DNA of 64,000 bases from DRYM01 sp964564025 (GTDB lineage Archaea > Thermoproteota > Thermoprotei_A > EX4484-217-1), in NCBI GenBank assembly GCA_964564025.1, contig CAZLZO010000001.1, positions 124,001 through 188,000 of the forward strand, given 5' to 3'. The position numbers and the translations under genes are program-made. The first letter of the stretch is position 1. Every line of letters starts with the position of its first letter. Shown here piece by piece: positions 26,133-35,240 of this stretch. The notes beneath the pieces are model-generated. The model ran no database searches. It was given only the letters and a program-made list of their open reading frames with translations, and was not told the DNA's origin.

Positions 26133-26679
26133 CATAATTAATCATAGAACTTTAATTATAGGCGAGGTTTGCTCGGGAAAAACGGCGTTAACCGCAGAAA
26201 TTGTTCTCAAACTTATTAGAAAGGGATTAGCACGTGAAATAACAATAATAGATATGGCACCTCAAAAAATATTTAGTATTGGTGGTAAACTCATAGAATA
26301 CTTAAACGATCATGTAAGTAAAGTAAGGTATTTAACAACCGAAATTAAGCCTCCAAGAATTTTAAGCAGTAGTGAAGAGGAAGCATTAAAATATGCCCAA
26401 ATGAACTTTAGAAAGTTAAGATCCCTCTTAGAAGAGTTCCTAGAAAATCCAACAAAAATACTTGTAATAAATGACCTCTCAATTTACGTTCATGCAGGAC
26501 CCTATGAAGACATTGATGCATGTATTATGGCGGCTAGAACATTTATCGCTAATAGCTACTATGGGAAAGAAATTAACGGTAATTTTCCTAAAATAGGCTT
26601 TCGCGAAAAGAAGTATATTTTAGACTTAATAAAGTACGTTGACAACTTGATAGTTCTTAAAAAGAAGAAAGGGTGTTAG
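26107..26679 (+). CDS. P-loop NTPase of unknown function
   Basis: 190 residues. Walker A is IGEVCSGKTAL near residues 18-28, and Walker B is KILVINDLSIYV near residues 118-129. The middle is helical and charged. Starts at a GTG inside the thiW gene (26-base overlap), so it is translated from the same transcript. The function is not recognisable; the coupling to thiW suggests involvement with thiamine uptake or metabolism, but that is inference. Confidence 0.65.
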   Translation: MLDILSVSNIINHRTLIIGEVCSGKTALTAEIVLKLIRKGLAREITIIDMAPQKIFSIGGKLIEYLNDHVSKVRYLTTEIKPPRILSSSEEEALKYAQMNFRKLRSLLEEFLENPTKILVINDLSIYVHAGPYEDIDACIMAARTFIANSYYGKEINGNFPKIGFREKKYILDLIKYVDNLIVLKKKKGC

Positions 26680-26845
26680 GGGGCTCCTGAAACGTAGGTA
26701 CTAACCGTGTACAAGTGGATTCACAGGGGATTATTATAGCTTTCGCAAATGAAAACGAAATCTCCATGAAAAATTTACAAATAGTGTAAGAAAAAATGCT
26801 TAAATATTAAAATTCAACGATAAGATAGTAGGTGCCCTTAACTGT

Positions 26846-26900
26846 GAGAAAAGCCCCCTATCATAATAGCTCTTTAGTCTTCTTAGTAGGGGGCTTTCTC
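26846..26900 (+). ncRNA. strong hairpin in the 26680-26983 gap; small RNA or leader
   Basis: The 304-base gap contains one striking structure. GAGAAAAGCCCCCTA (26846-26860) pairs with TAGGGGGCTTTCTC (26887-26900): 14 bp with a single bulged A and a 26-base loop. A TATA-like CTTAAATATTA ends near 26812, placing a start near 26830-26840. It could be a free small RNA or a leader for the SerK-like gene at 26984, although another AT-rich TATA-like stretch lies at about 26925-26935. A terminator is less likely, as no T-run follows. The strand is inferred from the promoter. Confidence 0.4.
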
Positions 26901-26983
26901 TGTAGCTGGCGTTGGTGCTAACATAGTTAATTAATTTTGGCTCCTAACTTCAAAACAAATATCATTCTTCTCGGTGTCTTTTC

Positions 26984-27676
26984 ATGTTCTTCAACGACTC
27001 TATTATTAAACAAAGAAGCTCGTTTACATATGCTTTAGTTAGTGTGGATTCTCTAAAGCTTCATGAACATCATATTAACGAGCATTTGAAGGAACTTGAA
27101 AAGGAAATTCTAAATGATGGTATGATTAAGAAACCCATAATTGTTGAAAAGAACTCATTAATCGTCCTTGATGGAACACATAGGGTTACATTAGCTAGAA
27201 AGCTAGGGTTTAAGAGAATTCCAGCCTTACTCATAAGCTATGATATTGCTGAAATTCACTCATGGGCGCATATATATGAAGGCTTTTGCGAAATAAAATT
27301 CTTCATAAATTGTTTAACAAAGCTCATGAGACATTCTAATGGCGAACCCTCAGCTAAAGGATATAAAGTAATTCTTTTAAATAGCTATGGTGAGAAACAT
27401 GTGTTACCCTTTACGAACATCTTTAAACTGTATTGGACTATCCACTTCATAGACAAAGTCGTTAAAGCTTTAGGATGCAATGTAACAATAATTCCAGACA
27501 ATGAAGTCCACGTATACCCTAGAAAGCCTTACGTTGCAATACTTCCACCACCTATACCTAAAACTGAAGTTTTAAGGGTTGTTGAAAGAGGTAAAAGGTT
27601 CCCACCTAAATCGACAAGACATATACTTAAAATCAAAATAGCTGACGTCAATGTTCCATTAAATGAACTCTATTAG
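26984..27676 (+). CDS. ParB/Srx-fold protein, probable SerK-like free serine kinase
   Basis: 230 residues. The N-terminal half is a ParB/sulfiredoxin-like domain (LKELEKEILNDGMIKKPIIVE, in parts, then LIVLDGTHRVTLARKLGFKRIPALLI). The C-terminal half carries RGKRFPPKSTRH, a feature I associate with the ADP-dependent serine kinase SerK of Thermococcus, together with IHSWAHIYEGF. SerK makes O-phosphoserine, feeding cysteine synthesis. The assignment rests on motif memory; the alternative is another ParB-like nucleotide-binding enzyme. Monocistronic by spacing. Confidence 0.6.
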   Translation: MFFNDSIIKQRSSFTYALVSVDSLKLHEHHINEHLKELEKEILNDGMIKKPIIVEKNSLIVLDGTHRVTLARKLGFKRIPALLISYDIAEIHSWAHIYEGFCEIKFFINCLTKLMRHSNGEPSAKGYKVILLNSYGEKHVLPFTNIFKLYWTIHFIDKVVKALGCNVTIIPDNEVHVYPRKPYVAILPPPIPKTEVLRVVERGKRFPPKSTRHILKIKIADVNVPLNELY

Positions 27677-27798
27677 CTTTACTATTTTTCTTAATTTATA
27701 TTAGCATGTAATCAAGTAATGTTTAAAAGATGTAAAATGCATCTAAAATACGGTTATAATTATTGTTCACAATTCACACAACATCACCTTAACCGGTT

Positions 27799-28956
27799 TC
27801 ATTTAAAAGAGACCAATACTTTCTCTAATGCCTCAATAACTCTATCAACATCCTCTCTTGTAATCATGTAGGGAGGTAAAAACCTTAACACACTCTCACC
27901 AGCTTTTAACGTTATTATGTTCTCCCTTAAGAGCTTTTCAATCAATGGTTTAGGATCTTCTGAAACATCAAGTCCAAGCATTAAGCCAAGACCCTTAACT
28001 TTCAACTCTTCCCTATTAGAAATGAGTTCTTTAAGTCTCTTAGCAAAATATTCACCTATTTTCGCAGCTTTCTTAGGAACATTTTCTTCTAGAAGAACAT
28101 TTATTGAGGCTAGCACTGCTGCACAAGCAACAGGGTTTCCACCATATGTTGTTCCGTGTTCTCCAATCTCTAAGGAATCACCTATTTCCCTTCTAATAGC
28201 AACTAGGCTGACAGGATAACCTCCACCTATAGCTTTTCCTGCTGTTATTATGTCTGGTTTTGTGTTGTAGTGTTGGTGTGCCCATATTTTACCTGTTCTA
28301 CCAAAACCACTCTGAACCTCATCAAAAACAACAACACAACCAACCTCATCACATCTAGACCTAATTGCATGTAAGAAATCATGTGTGGCTCTTTCTAAAC
28401 CTCCCTCCCCCTGAATAACCTCAACTACAACAGCTGCAACATCATCCGTTATTACACGATCAACATCCTCAACATTATTAAATTCCGCGAAAACTACGTT
28501 CTTAAGTAAAGGTTCGAACGGTTTACGATACTTAGGATTCCATGTAAGGGAAAGAGCCCCCATAGTCCTACCATGAAATGCTTTCGTAAAAGACACAAAC
28601 GTTTTTCTCCCAGTATATTTTCTTGAAAATTTTAATGCTGCTTCAACAGCTTCTGTTCCACTATTCTGAAAGAAAACATATTCTAATTCCTTAGGGAGGA
28701 TTTTAGAAAGAGCTTTAATACATTCATCTCTAATATCAACATCGAAAGAGTATGAGGCAACCATAAGCTTACGCATTTGCTCATAAATCTTATCTACGAT
28801 TTTAGGATTTGAGTGCCCTAAAAACGCTGTTCCATATCCCGCATGTAAGTCAAGATATTTTACACCTTTATCATCCCAAACATACTGCATAAATCCTTTA
28901 ACAAGCTTTATTCCATATTTATGGTAAAGTTGTAGAAGCTCAGTCAAAAATATCAC
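27799..28956 (-). CDS. class III aminotransferase, LysJ/ArgD type
   Basis: PLP enzyme of the acetylornithine/LysW-lysine aminotransferase family. Seen: FQNSGTEAVEAALKFSRKYTGR, in parts; AFHGRTMGALSLTW; VFDEVQSGFGRTG; the PLP lysine in ITAGKAIGGGYP; and GEHGTTYGGNPVACA. 385 residues, full length. In archaea such enzymes serve arginine and/or lysine (LysW) synthesis. No arg or lys gene is adjacent, so the choice is open; the symbol is left blank for that reason. Confidence 0.88.
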   Translation of the reverse strand: MIFLTELLQLYHKYGIKLVKGFMQYVWDDKGVKYLDLHAGYGTAFLGHSNPKIVDKIYEQMRKLMVASYSFDVDIRDECIKALSKILPKELEYVFFQNSGTEAVEAALKFSRKYTGRKTFVSFTKAFHGRTMGALSLTWNPKYRKPFEPLLKNVVFAEFNNVEDVDRVITDDVAAVVVEVIQGEGGLERATHDFLHAIRSRCDEVGCVVVFDEVQSGFGRTGKIWAHQHYNTKPDIITAGKAIGGGYPVSLVAIRREIGDSLEIGEHGTTYGGNPVACAAVLASINVLLEENVPKKAAKIGEYFAKRLKELISNREELKVKGLGLMLGLDVSEDPKPLIEKLLRENIITLKAGESVLRFLPPYMITREDVDRVIEALEKVLVSFK

Positions 28957-28994
28957 CGGAAAATCACATTAAAAACTGATAGTGTAAATGTTAT

Positions 28995-30089
28995 TTAAAG
29001 TTTAAAAACAGGAGCATTTCCAAAGAACCCAAGTTCAATAATGCTTCCTGGCTCAGCTGTCACCGGAATTATTCTAAATCCTACAGGCTTTCCTTTAATA
29101 GTGCTTGCAGTTTTTAAATCATATAATATTTTAGCTATCTTACGGTAACTTAGCGGCTTAGAAACAGGAACCATATCTAACCCATATACGCATGCGAAAG
29201 TGTAGTGAACCAAATCCTTAATAGTGTATGTTCTTTCTACAGCTCTCTCTTTTAATACATTATCTTCAGCCACGGCAAGCATTACCTCGTTAAACCCTAT
29301 GATTCGATCATTTAGCTTAGATGACACATTCGCTATAGACCTATTAAGCATCCAAATACTATGTAATGTTCCATATTCTCCGAAGCGAATACCACCTATT
29401 TTCTCAATAACCTTTGCCACACTGACATCCATCCATGGACTAGGTGATAAGTCTACTCCTAAAAATTTTAGACCTAAATGTTCAGTAGCTACTCTAATAG
29501 CTTCAGAAGTGGTCTTTACGGTTTTCAGAAGAGCGCTTTCTGCTTCTTTAAAGCTTCTATTCAAGTACTCTTCAACAACAAATGGCATATATGAAACTCC
29601 ATCTACACCTATGGGTGCTCTAGCAGCTGGAAAATATGGTGTAACAATTTCTCCCCAAATAGCCGATAACTTATATCCACTATTTTCATCGAGTTCTTCA
29701 ATAACTTTAGAAACATACGGTACATCTTCCATGCTTTCTAACACTATACTTCCAAAGGTTTTTTCATTATTTTTTAGAATTTGAGGAATATTCCAAATCC
29801 TATTATCATGCGACTTAAAGTGTAGTGTAGAAACAAAGTTTATAGAGTATTTTTCTGCTAATTCCTCGTAAACTTCAGCATATTTTTCAAGATTCCTAAC
29901 TTCCATGCTTACATAGGGTAAGGCAAGCCTTATTGTCCATACTTTATTTTCACTTTTTAAAGAATCCACCATTTCAAGAAATTTAGAGGTAATGTTTTCA
30001 ACAATATTCAGGGATTCATTTAAATCCTTCTTATAAACACTACCCACCATTAATGTTACTGCTCTAATATTCATTATGTTGCCCCTCAT
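28995..30089 (-). CDS. DUF711 (UPF0210) family protein
   Basis: 364 residues with family features: an N-terminal RAVTLMVGSVYKKD, FLGVDLSPSPWMDVSVAKVIE, a glycine-rich FGEYGTLHSI and the C-terminal GKPVGFRIIPVTAEPGSIIELG. Function is unknown; the family is widespread in bacteria and archaea. The start overlaps the end of the CitG-like gene by one base, tying it to the transcript CitG-like/DUF447/DUF763. In this position it may contribute to carrier biosynthesis, but nothing in the sequence shows a reaction. Confidence 0.82.
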   Translation of the reverse strand: MRGNIMNIRAVTLMVGSVYKKDLNESLNIVENITSKFLEMVDSLKSENKVWTIRLALPYVSMEVRNLEKYAEVYEELAEKYSINFVSTLHFKSHDNRIWNIPQILKNNEKTFGSIVLESMEDVPYVSKVIEELDENSGYKLSAIWGEIVTPYFPAARAPIGVDGVSYMPFVVEEYLNRSFKEAESALLKTVKTTSEAIRVATEHLGLKFLGVDLSPSPWMDVSVAKVIEKIGGIRFGEYGTLHSIWMLNRSIANVSSKLNDRIIGFNEVMLAVAEDNVLKERAVERTYTIKDLVHYTFACVYGLDMVPVSKPLSYRKIAKILYDLKTASTIKGKPVGFRIIPVTAEPGSIIELGFFGNAPVFKL

Positions 30090-31009
30090 TAAATTTTTAT
30101 TACACCAGTAAATAAAGCTAAGGCTATGGATGCCGCAGTAATGTCAGCTATACTTCCCGGATTAATTTTTCTCTCGAATAATTCATTATCGAACTGTTTA
30201 AGTAGGTTGAATCCTTTTTCCACATTAGCTTCAATAGCATTTATGATTTCACTAGCTCTTCTTTTAACATATTCACTAACGTGTTTTCCATGTTTTCTTA
30301 ATACTAAAAAGTCATCGTATAGGCTTAAAAGTTTGACATATGTTAATACTATTGACATATTTACATCGTTATATTTTTCAAAATATTTTCCTAGATAATT
30401 ATAGCCCTCTATAGCCTCTTTTAAACCATTAACACAGGTTCTTGAAACAACATCTTCTTTAGAAGCATACTCTAGCACATGATACAGTGTGATATTTCCT
30501 TTCCTTATTTTTTCCTCAAATCTTTCATCAAAAACGTCAGGTATTGGAGCATTAGCTACTCTACCTAAGTATCTTGGCGAAGCTATCCTAATGGCCTTAT
30601 AGTAATTTACAGCATCGTTAACCGTTGTTTTTGAAACTATTTCTTTAGCATAAAAACAAACTTTCCTTACAGAAAAGCTCTTTTCCATAATATTTGAGAA
30701 TAGAATTGATGGAAGCATTATTGAGAATATTGTTGATGTTCCTAAGTTTACGTTTCCCCCTCTATGCCATTTTTTTGAGGCCCTTACGGAACACAGTATT
30801 GCCTCTCCAATACCAGGCACACAAATTTCATTTCGTAATGCACTGTTAAGTGCTGCTAGGAGTAATTTACGGAAACACCATGTTGAAGCCGGCGAAGCTG
30901 CTATGAAATGTTCAAGACCCATATCTTCGTAACTATGGTATTTATGAACATTTCCAGGCTTAGGTGTAGCTGAAGCTTCAAGTATTAAAGCTATAGTTGA
31001 AGCTGTCAA
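30089..31009 (-). CDS. triphosphoribosyl-dephospho-CoA synthase (CitG)-like protein
   Basis: 306 residues related to CitG/MdcB, which transfer a phosphoribosyl group from ATP. Conserved segments: EASATPKPGNVHKYHSYEDM at the N-terminus, RGGNVNLGT, and NPGSIADITAASIAL at the C-terminus. The start is the TTG at 31009; a TAA at 31037-31039 and the lack of ATG/GTG between force this choice. Archaeal members without citrate or malonate lyase are thought to act elsewhere; next to DUF447 and RFAP synthase a role in methanopterin-type cofactor assembly is plausible (inference). Confidence 0.8.
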   Translation of the reverse strand: MTASTIALILEASATPKPGNVHKYHSYEDMGLEHFIAASPASTWCFRKLLLAALNSALRNEICVPGIGEAILCSVRASKKWHRGGNVNLGTSTIFSIMLPSILFSNIMEKSFSVRKVCFYAKEIVSKTTVNDAVNYYKAIRIASPRYLGRVANAPIPDVFDERFEEKIRKGNITLYHVLEYASKEDVVSRTCVNGLKEAIEGYNYLGKYFEKYNDVNMSIVLTYVKLLSLYDDFLVLRKHGKHVSEYVKRRASEIINAIEANVEKGFNLLKQFDNELFERKINPGSIADITAASIALALFTGVIKI

Positions 31010-31026
31010 TATATTCTCTATAATCT

Positions 31027-31692
31027 CTAAGTACGTTTACTTACACCTCCAAGCTTCTCCACTAAGTTAAAAGCTTCTTTCAAAACTAAGTCGATAGCTT
31101 TTCTAAATTCACTATCCGTAGTTGAATGGTAAACTACATCTCTACAATAAGTTATTCTCTGTAAAAGCTCATTTACGTATTTATAATCCCTCATCTCATA
31201 GTATGGCTTAATTTTGGTATAATATATTAGGGCTTCAATTATTGCTGGAGTTACTCTGTTAAAGGTTCTAGGTTTTTTCCTAAGTACAACTACCTTTTTA
31301 GGAAGAGTCTCTACAAGATATTTTCGATTATCTCGCATCTTTCTTAAAGACCTAGTTTTACATATTACATAAGCATCAGCCGATTTTATGAAGCCTAAGT
31401 TCTCATTAACAATACCTATTTCCTTTGGAATATTCTTTTTAAAAATGCAATTAAAAAACACTTTACAATTACTTACAATATTAATCGTGAAGTAGACATT
31501 TTTTGATTTAAAGAAACGTAATATTCTAGCACCTTCATAAACATAAAAATACAGCATTTTTCTGCTCGTATCTAGTTTTACACCTAATGGTGAACAATTC
31601 CATACGTCATTATTTCTCGTTACAGCTATAACTTCGGAAAATGTTTTCTCGGAAAATCCCAATTCTAGGAGGAGTCGAAGTATTCTAGACAT
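31027..31692 (-). CDS. DUF447 flavin-reductase-like split-barrel protein
   Basis: 221 residues. The N-terminal part (TFSEVIAVTRNNDVWNCSPLGV) matches the FMN-binding split barrel seen in DUF447 proteins, and the C-terminal half is helical (ITPAIIEALIYYTKIK-like). DUF447 genes in methanogens and relatives sit next to CitG-like and tetrahydromethanopterin genes; the same arrangement is seen here. The reaction is unknown, possibly a flavin-dependent step. It overlaps the DUF763 gene by eight bases. Confidence 0.8.
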   Translation of the reverse strand: MSRILRLLLELGFSEKTFSEVIAVTRNNDVWNCSPLGVKLDTSRKMLYFYVYEGARILRFFKSKNVYFTINIVSNCKVFFNCIFKKNIPKEIGIVNENLGFIKSADAYVICKTRSLRKMRDNRKYLVETLPKKVVVLRKKPRTFNRVTPAIIEALIYYTKIKPYYEMRDYKYVNELLQRITYCRDVVYHSTTDSEFRKAIDLVLKEAFNLVEKLGGVSKRT

Positions 31693-32839
31693 TTAATCCT
31701 ACCCTAAAAGCTTTTAATCTATCTAAAGCTCTTCTCTTCTCCTTAGGACCTATTTTTGCTTCCTTAACTATGTTTTCAAGAGTAGCAATTGTTTCCTCCA
31801 TAACTCTTCTATTAACTGGGAAAGGTACACCATCTTTTCCGCCTACGGCAAAAGTGTATTTAAATGGATCATATATGTAATTAGCAGGATCACGGTAAGA
31901 TGGTGGTTCATTAAATATTAAGTCGGAAACTAATGAGAGAGCCCTTATTGTTGATGCCCCTACACCTTTTATTAAAAGAAGCTCCTCAAGATTCCCAGGG
32001 GAAACATCTCTTATCTTAGCTATTTTTTCAGCTAAACTATTAACCGAAGTTATAGGACTATAGTATATTTTTCTCTTTATAGGATCCACATGTATTATTG
32101 AAGCTTTAGGGTAAAGTGTTGTCTGACGCTTTAATGCATTAACGGCTTCCCTATAAAGATTAATTATTGTTGAAGGATTTTCCTTAGCCAAATCGACCAC
32201 GGTTTTACGTGCCCCCTCAGCTGTCTTATCTACTAAATTTAGCGCAGCTTCTTCCTTCCTTAAGGATAAAATTCCAGTATGGGGCTCCCTTACAAAACTC
32301 TCTAGTACATCAGATAACCAATGGTATCTACGCGCCATTCTTATATTAACATTCATTCCCTGCTGAATAATAGCCCACTTTGATTTTTCAGAAACTATTA
32401 GTGAATGAATATATAGTGAGTAACCGTCTTGTATAAGTGATGAGTCAACCTTAGCTACAAGTTTCGAGGCTTTCTTAAGATACTCACTTATCTTAGTTGT
32501 TAAACCGAGTTTTTCAGCAGCTAACTCTACTTCCTCAGGAACGGATTTTGCTTTAGAACCTTTACCTCCAAGAACTAATACTCCAAATTCACCATTACTT
32601 AAAATGGATTTCAGAATAGCCAAAGTAACTGTTGTTGAACCACTACTATCCCAATCCATACCTATTACGTTGTTGAATGCTTGAAACCATAAGGGATTAG
32701 CTAGTCTCTCAACAAGCTTATCCGGTCCATACTCTAAAATAAATATTTCAACTATAGCCTTAGCTAGCTTCCTCATGAGCTTAAGCAGCCATAAAGGCAC
32801 ATGCCCTTCATGCAATGGTAAGTCGGCTATTCCCTCCAT
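31685..32839 (-). CDS. DUF763 family protein with helix-hairpin-helix
   Basis: 384 residues. The N-terminal signature LPLHEGHVPLWLLKLMRKLA and GMDWDSSGSTT mark DUF763. Near residue 290 the stretch LLLIKGVGASTIRALSL is a helix-hairpin-helix, a DNA-contacting motif, suggesting a nucleic-acid role. The family's function is unknown. It heads the transcript that continues into DUF447, the CitG-like gene and DUF711, although its content has no obvious link with cofactor synthesis. Confidence 0.82.
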   Translation of the reverse strand: MEGIADLPLHEGHVPLWLLKLMRKLAKAIVEIFILEYGPDKLVERLANPLWFQAFNNVIGMDWDSSGSTTVTLAILKSILSNGEFGVLVLGGKGSKAKSVPEEVELAAEKLGLTTKISEYLKKASKLVAKVDSSLIQDGYSLYIHSLIVSEKSKWAIIQQGMNVNIRMARRYHWLSDVLESFVREPHTGILSLRKEEAALNLVDKTAEGARKTVVDLAKENPSTIINLYREAVNALKRQTTLYPKASIIHVDPIKRKIYYSPITSVNSLAEKIAKIRDVSPGNLEELLLIKGVGASTIRALSLVSDLIFNEPPSYRDPANYIYDPFKYTFAVGGKDGVPFPVNRRVMEETIATLENIVKEAKIGPKEKRRALDRLKAFRVGLNV

Positions 32840-32855
32840 TTCTCTTCACATTATT

Positions 32856-34304
32856 TTATGGTGAACTTCTCCCTAAAACACTTCTCCACGCTTTAAAACT
32901 TATTAACGCTAGCACAGGTATGACTTCTAATCTACCAACCCACATTTCTAAAGCTAAAACAATCTTGGATATGTTGTCTAATTCGAAAAGCGACACAAAA
33001 GCGGGACCAACGTTTCCTTGAGCAGAAGCAACAGCTGACATGGCTGAAAAAACATCTACCCCTCTAAATGTTAAAGCGAATACTCCGACAATGTAAAATA
33101 TTAAGTATGCAATGATGAAGGTCATTATTCTTAGTACATCCTCTTCAGGCAAAACTCTGAGACCTATCCTAATGGGTTTTTCGGCGCCTCTAGGCAAGAA
33201 TATTTTACCTAGTTCATAGCTAACAGCCTTAACTGCAATAACTATTCTAGCTACCTTAATTGCTCCTGCAGTAGAACCGGCACCTCCACCAATAAACATT
33301 AGAATGGTTATTACGGCTTTAGATAGTGGAGGCAACGTGTTAATGTCTATTGTGGTGTATCCTGTTGTTGTCATTATTGAAACTACTTGAAAGAGAGAAA
33401 TCCTTAGCGCATCAAATAATCTACCACCACTATGAATTATAAGGTCCAATGCAACTACACTTGTTGAAAAAGCTATTATGAGAAGCATAGCTTTAACCTC
33501 ATAGTACCTTAGGAAATACTTTATGCCCTTAGTGAAGAGAGTATAATGAGCTAGAAAACTAATGCCCCCTATAATCATGAAGATTATGAAAATAAGTTCT
33601 ATAGTTAAGTTTTGAAAAGCAGCTATACTCGCCGTTCTAGTGGAAAAGCCTCCGGTTGAAAGTGCAGTAAATGCATGTGTAATTGCTTCATAAGGATTCA
33701 TTCCAGCAAGCCATAAGGCTATAACGCATAATGCAGAATACATGAAGTATATTATCCAAATATACTTCACAGTGTACCAGGTAGATATAGTTAATTTTTC
33801 CTCTCTTGCCTCAGCAAGGTATAGTCTACGAATGCCTGGTGCAGCACCACCAGCGAAAACAACTATGAAAAACAGGATTATTCCAACACCACCTATCCAT
33901 TGAGTAAACGCCCTCCAGAAAAGCAGCGAGTACGGTTTACCTTCAATAGTTTTTATTAAAGTCATCCCTGTTGTTGTAAATCCCGACATGGTCTCGAAGA
34001 AGGCATCAACAGGACTCATATTTATTATCTTAATGTAAGGTACTGAGCCTATTATTGAAGCAATAATCCATCCTAAAGCTGAAATAACCATTGCTTCGAA
34101 AAGTCCAATGTCTTTAAATGACAGGGGAATTGTTACTGTGAGTAAGGAACCTACGAATATAGCGACAATTGATGGATAAAGAAACCCCCCTATTGAACTA
34201 TACTCTCCAAAAAACATAGTTACAAATGCAGGTAAAAGTAGAAGTATCCCTATTGCCAGCACTATTCTACCTAAAGCACCTAAAACGACTAATATTTTAT
34301 GCAA
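32856..34304 (-). CDS. trkH: TrkH/KtrB-family potassium transporter subunit
   Basis: 482 residues with about ten or more helices in the four-fold M1-P-M2 pattern. Selectivity-filter-like segments are visible: FTTTGMTL, STGGFSTRT, TTTGYTTI and the last, ASAQGNVGPAF. It forms the K+ pore of Trk/Ktr systems. No trkA gene is next to it; a protein with an RCK C-terminal domain is at 52055-52864. It divides the pterin gene cluster, lying between DUF763 and MptE, and is divergent from the latter. Confidence 0.9.
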   Translation of the reverse strand: MHKILVVLGALGRIVLAIGILLLLPAFVTMFFGEYSSIGGFLYPSIVAIFVGSLLTVTIPLSFKDIGLFEAMVISALGWIIASIIGSVPYIKIINMSPVDAFFETMSGFTTTGMTLIKTIEGKPYSLLFWRAFTQWIGGVGIILFFIVVFAGGAAPGIRRLYLAEAREEKLTISTWYTVKYIWIIYFMYSALCVIALWLAGMNPYEAITHAFTALSTGGFSTRTASIAAFQNLTIELIFIIFMIIGGISFLAHYTLFTKGIKYFLRYYEVKAMLLIIAFSTSVVALDLIIHSGGRLFDALRISLFQVVSIMTTTGYTTIDINTLPPLSKAVITILMFIGGGAGSTAGAIKVARIVIAVKAVSYELGKIFLPRGAEKPIRIGLRVLPEEDVLRIMTFIIAYLIFYIVGVFALTFRGVDVFSAMSAVASAQGNVGPAFVSLFELDNISKIVLALEMWVGRLEVIPVLALISFKAWRSVLGRSSP

Positions 34305-34382
34305 TACTCGGCATCCCCTCTAAGTAGCCTCTATAATCCCTTAAATAGTTTTAATACAAAAGCGCTAATAGGTAGGTTCTCT

Positions 34383-35177
34383 ATGGACATTAGGGAAAAG
34401 GTCAATGAATACTATTTGGTTGTCAAAGAAATTATGAACATAAATACTTTAACAGACATTGAAGCTAGGAGACTTTTAGCCTCGAAAATGGGTTGTTACC
34501 TTAGATTAGTTAATGGAAGAAAAATATTCAAGAAAATATTCGGGAAAAACGTTTTTATTTTTGGAGCTGCTCCTTCGCTTGAAGAGGATATTTTAAACCT
34601 TAAAGGAATATTGATAAGTAATCGCGAAAAAATATCTATAATAAGCGTTAATGGTGCAACAAAGGCTCTAATAAGCCACAATATATTCCCTGACATTGTA
34701 GTTACAGACTTAGATGGAGACTTTGATTCAATATTTAAAGCTGCTACTGAAGGAGCCCTAATCGTTGTTCATGGACATGGAGATAACATTCTCGCACTAA
34801 GCAAGTACTTAAGCAAAATAGGACCTTACAGTATATGCACTACACAGCTTGAAAACGAAGAATGCATCGTAAACTTTGGTGGTTTTACTGATGGTGATAG
34901 AGCCCTTTATCTAGCTAAAGAACTTGGTGCTTCAAAAATATTTCTTATCGCAATGGACTTCGGAGAAATTGTTGGAAAATACTCTAAACCATGGCTTAAA
35001 AAGCACGTATATGCATGGAGTGATAAGAGGAAAAAATTCAAAATAGCTAAAAAACTCATTGGTAAATACCTGAGGGAGTTTCAAGGAAAACTCTATACTT
35101 TAGGGAAAAGTAGAATAGTTGAGCTTAAAATAAGGCATTTGAACTATTCAGAAGTAGAAAATATTATTGGTAAGTAG
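34383..35177 (+). CDS. mptE: 6-hydroxymethylpterin diphosphokinase, MptE-like
   Basis: Archaeal pyrophosphokinase (DUF115) that activates 6-hydroxymethyl-7,8-dihydropterin for coupling. Motifs: VVTDLDGDFDSI, VVHGHGDN, GGFTDGDRALYLAKELGASK and IAMDFGE. I start at the ATG at 34383 (MDIREKV); a longer frame from 34299 would run into the divergent trkH start. 264 residues fits the family. First gene of the pterin block on the plus strand, 63 bases before the DHPS-like gene. Confidence 0.85.
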   Translation: MDIREKVNEYYLVVKEIMNINTLTDIEARRLLASKMGCYLRLVNGRKIFKKIFGKNVFIFGAAPSLEEDILNLKGILISNREKISIISVNGATKALISHNIFPDIVVTDLDGDFDSIFKAATEGALIVVHGHGDNILALSKYLSKIGPYSICTTQLENEECIVNFGGFTDGDRALYLAKELGASKIFLIAMDFGEIVGKYSKPWLKKHVYAWSDKRKKFKIAKKLIGKYLREFQGKLYTLGKSRIVELKIRHLNYSEVENIIGK

Positions 35178-35240
35178 GAAAGAAATAATTAGTCTTAAGG
35201 CATGAAATACCGTGAGCTTAATTTGTGAGAGTGCTAAACT

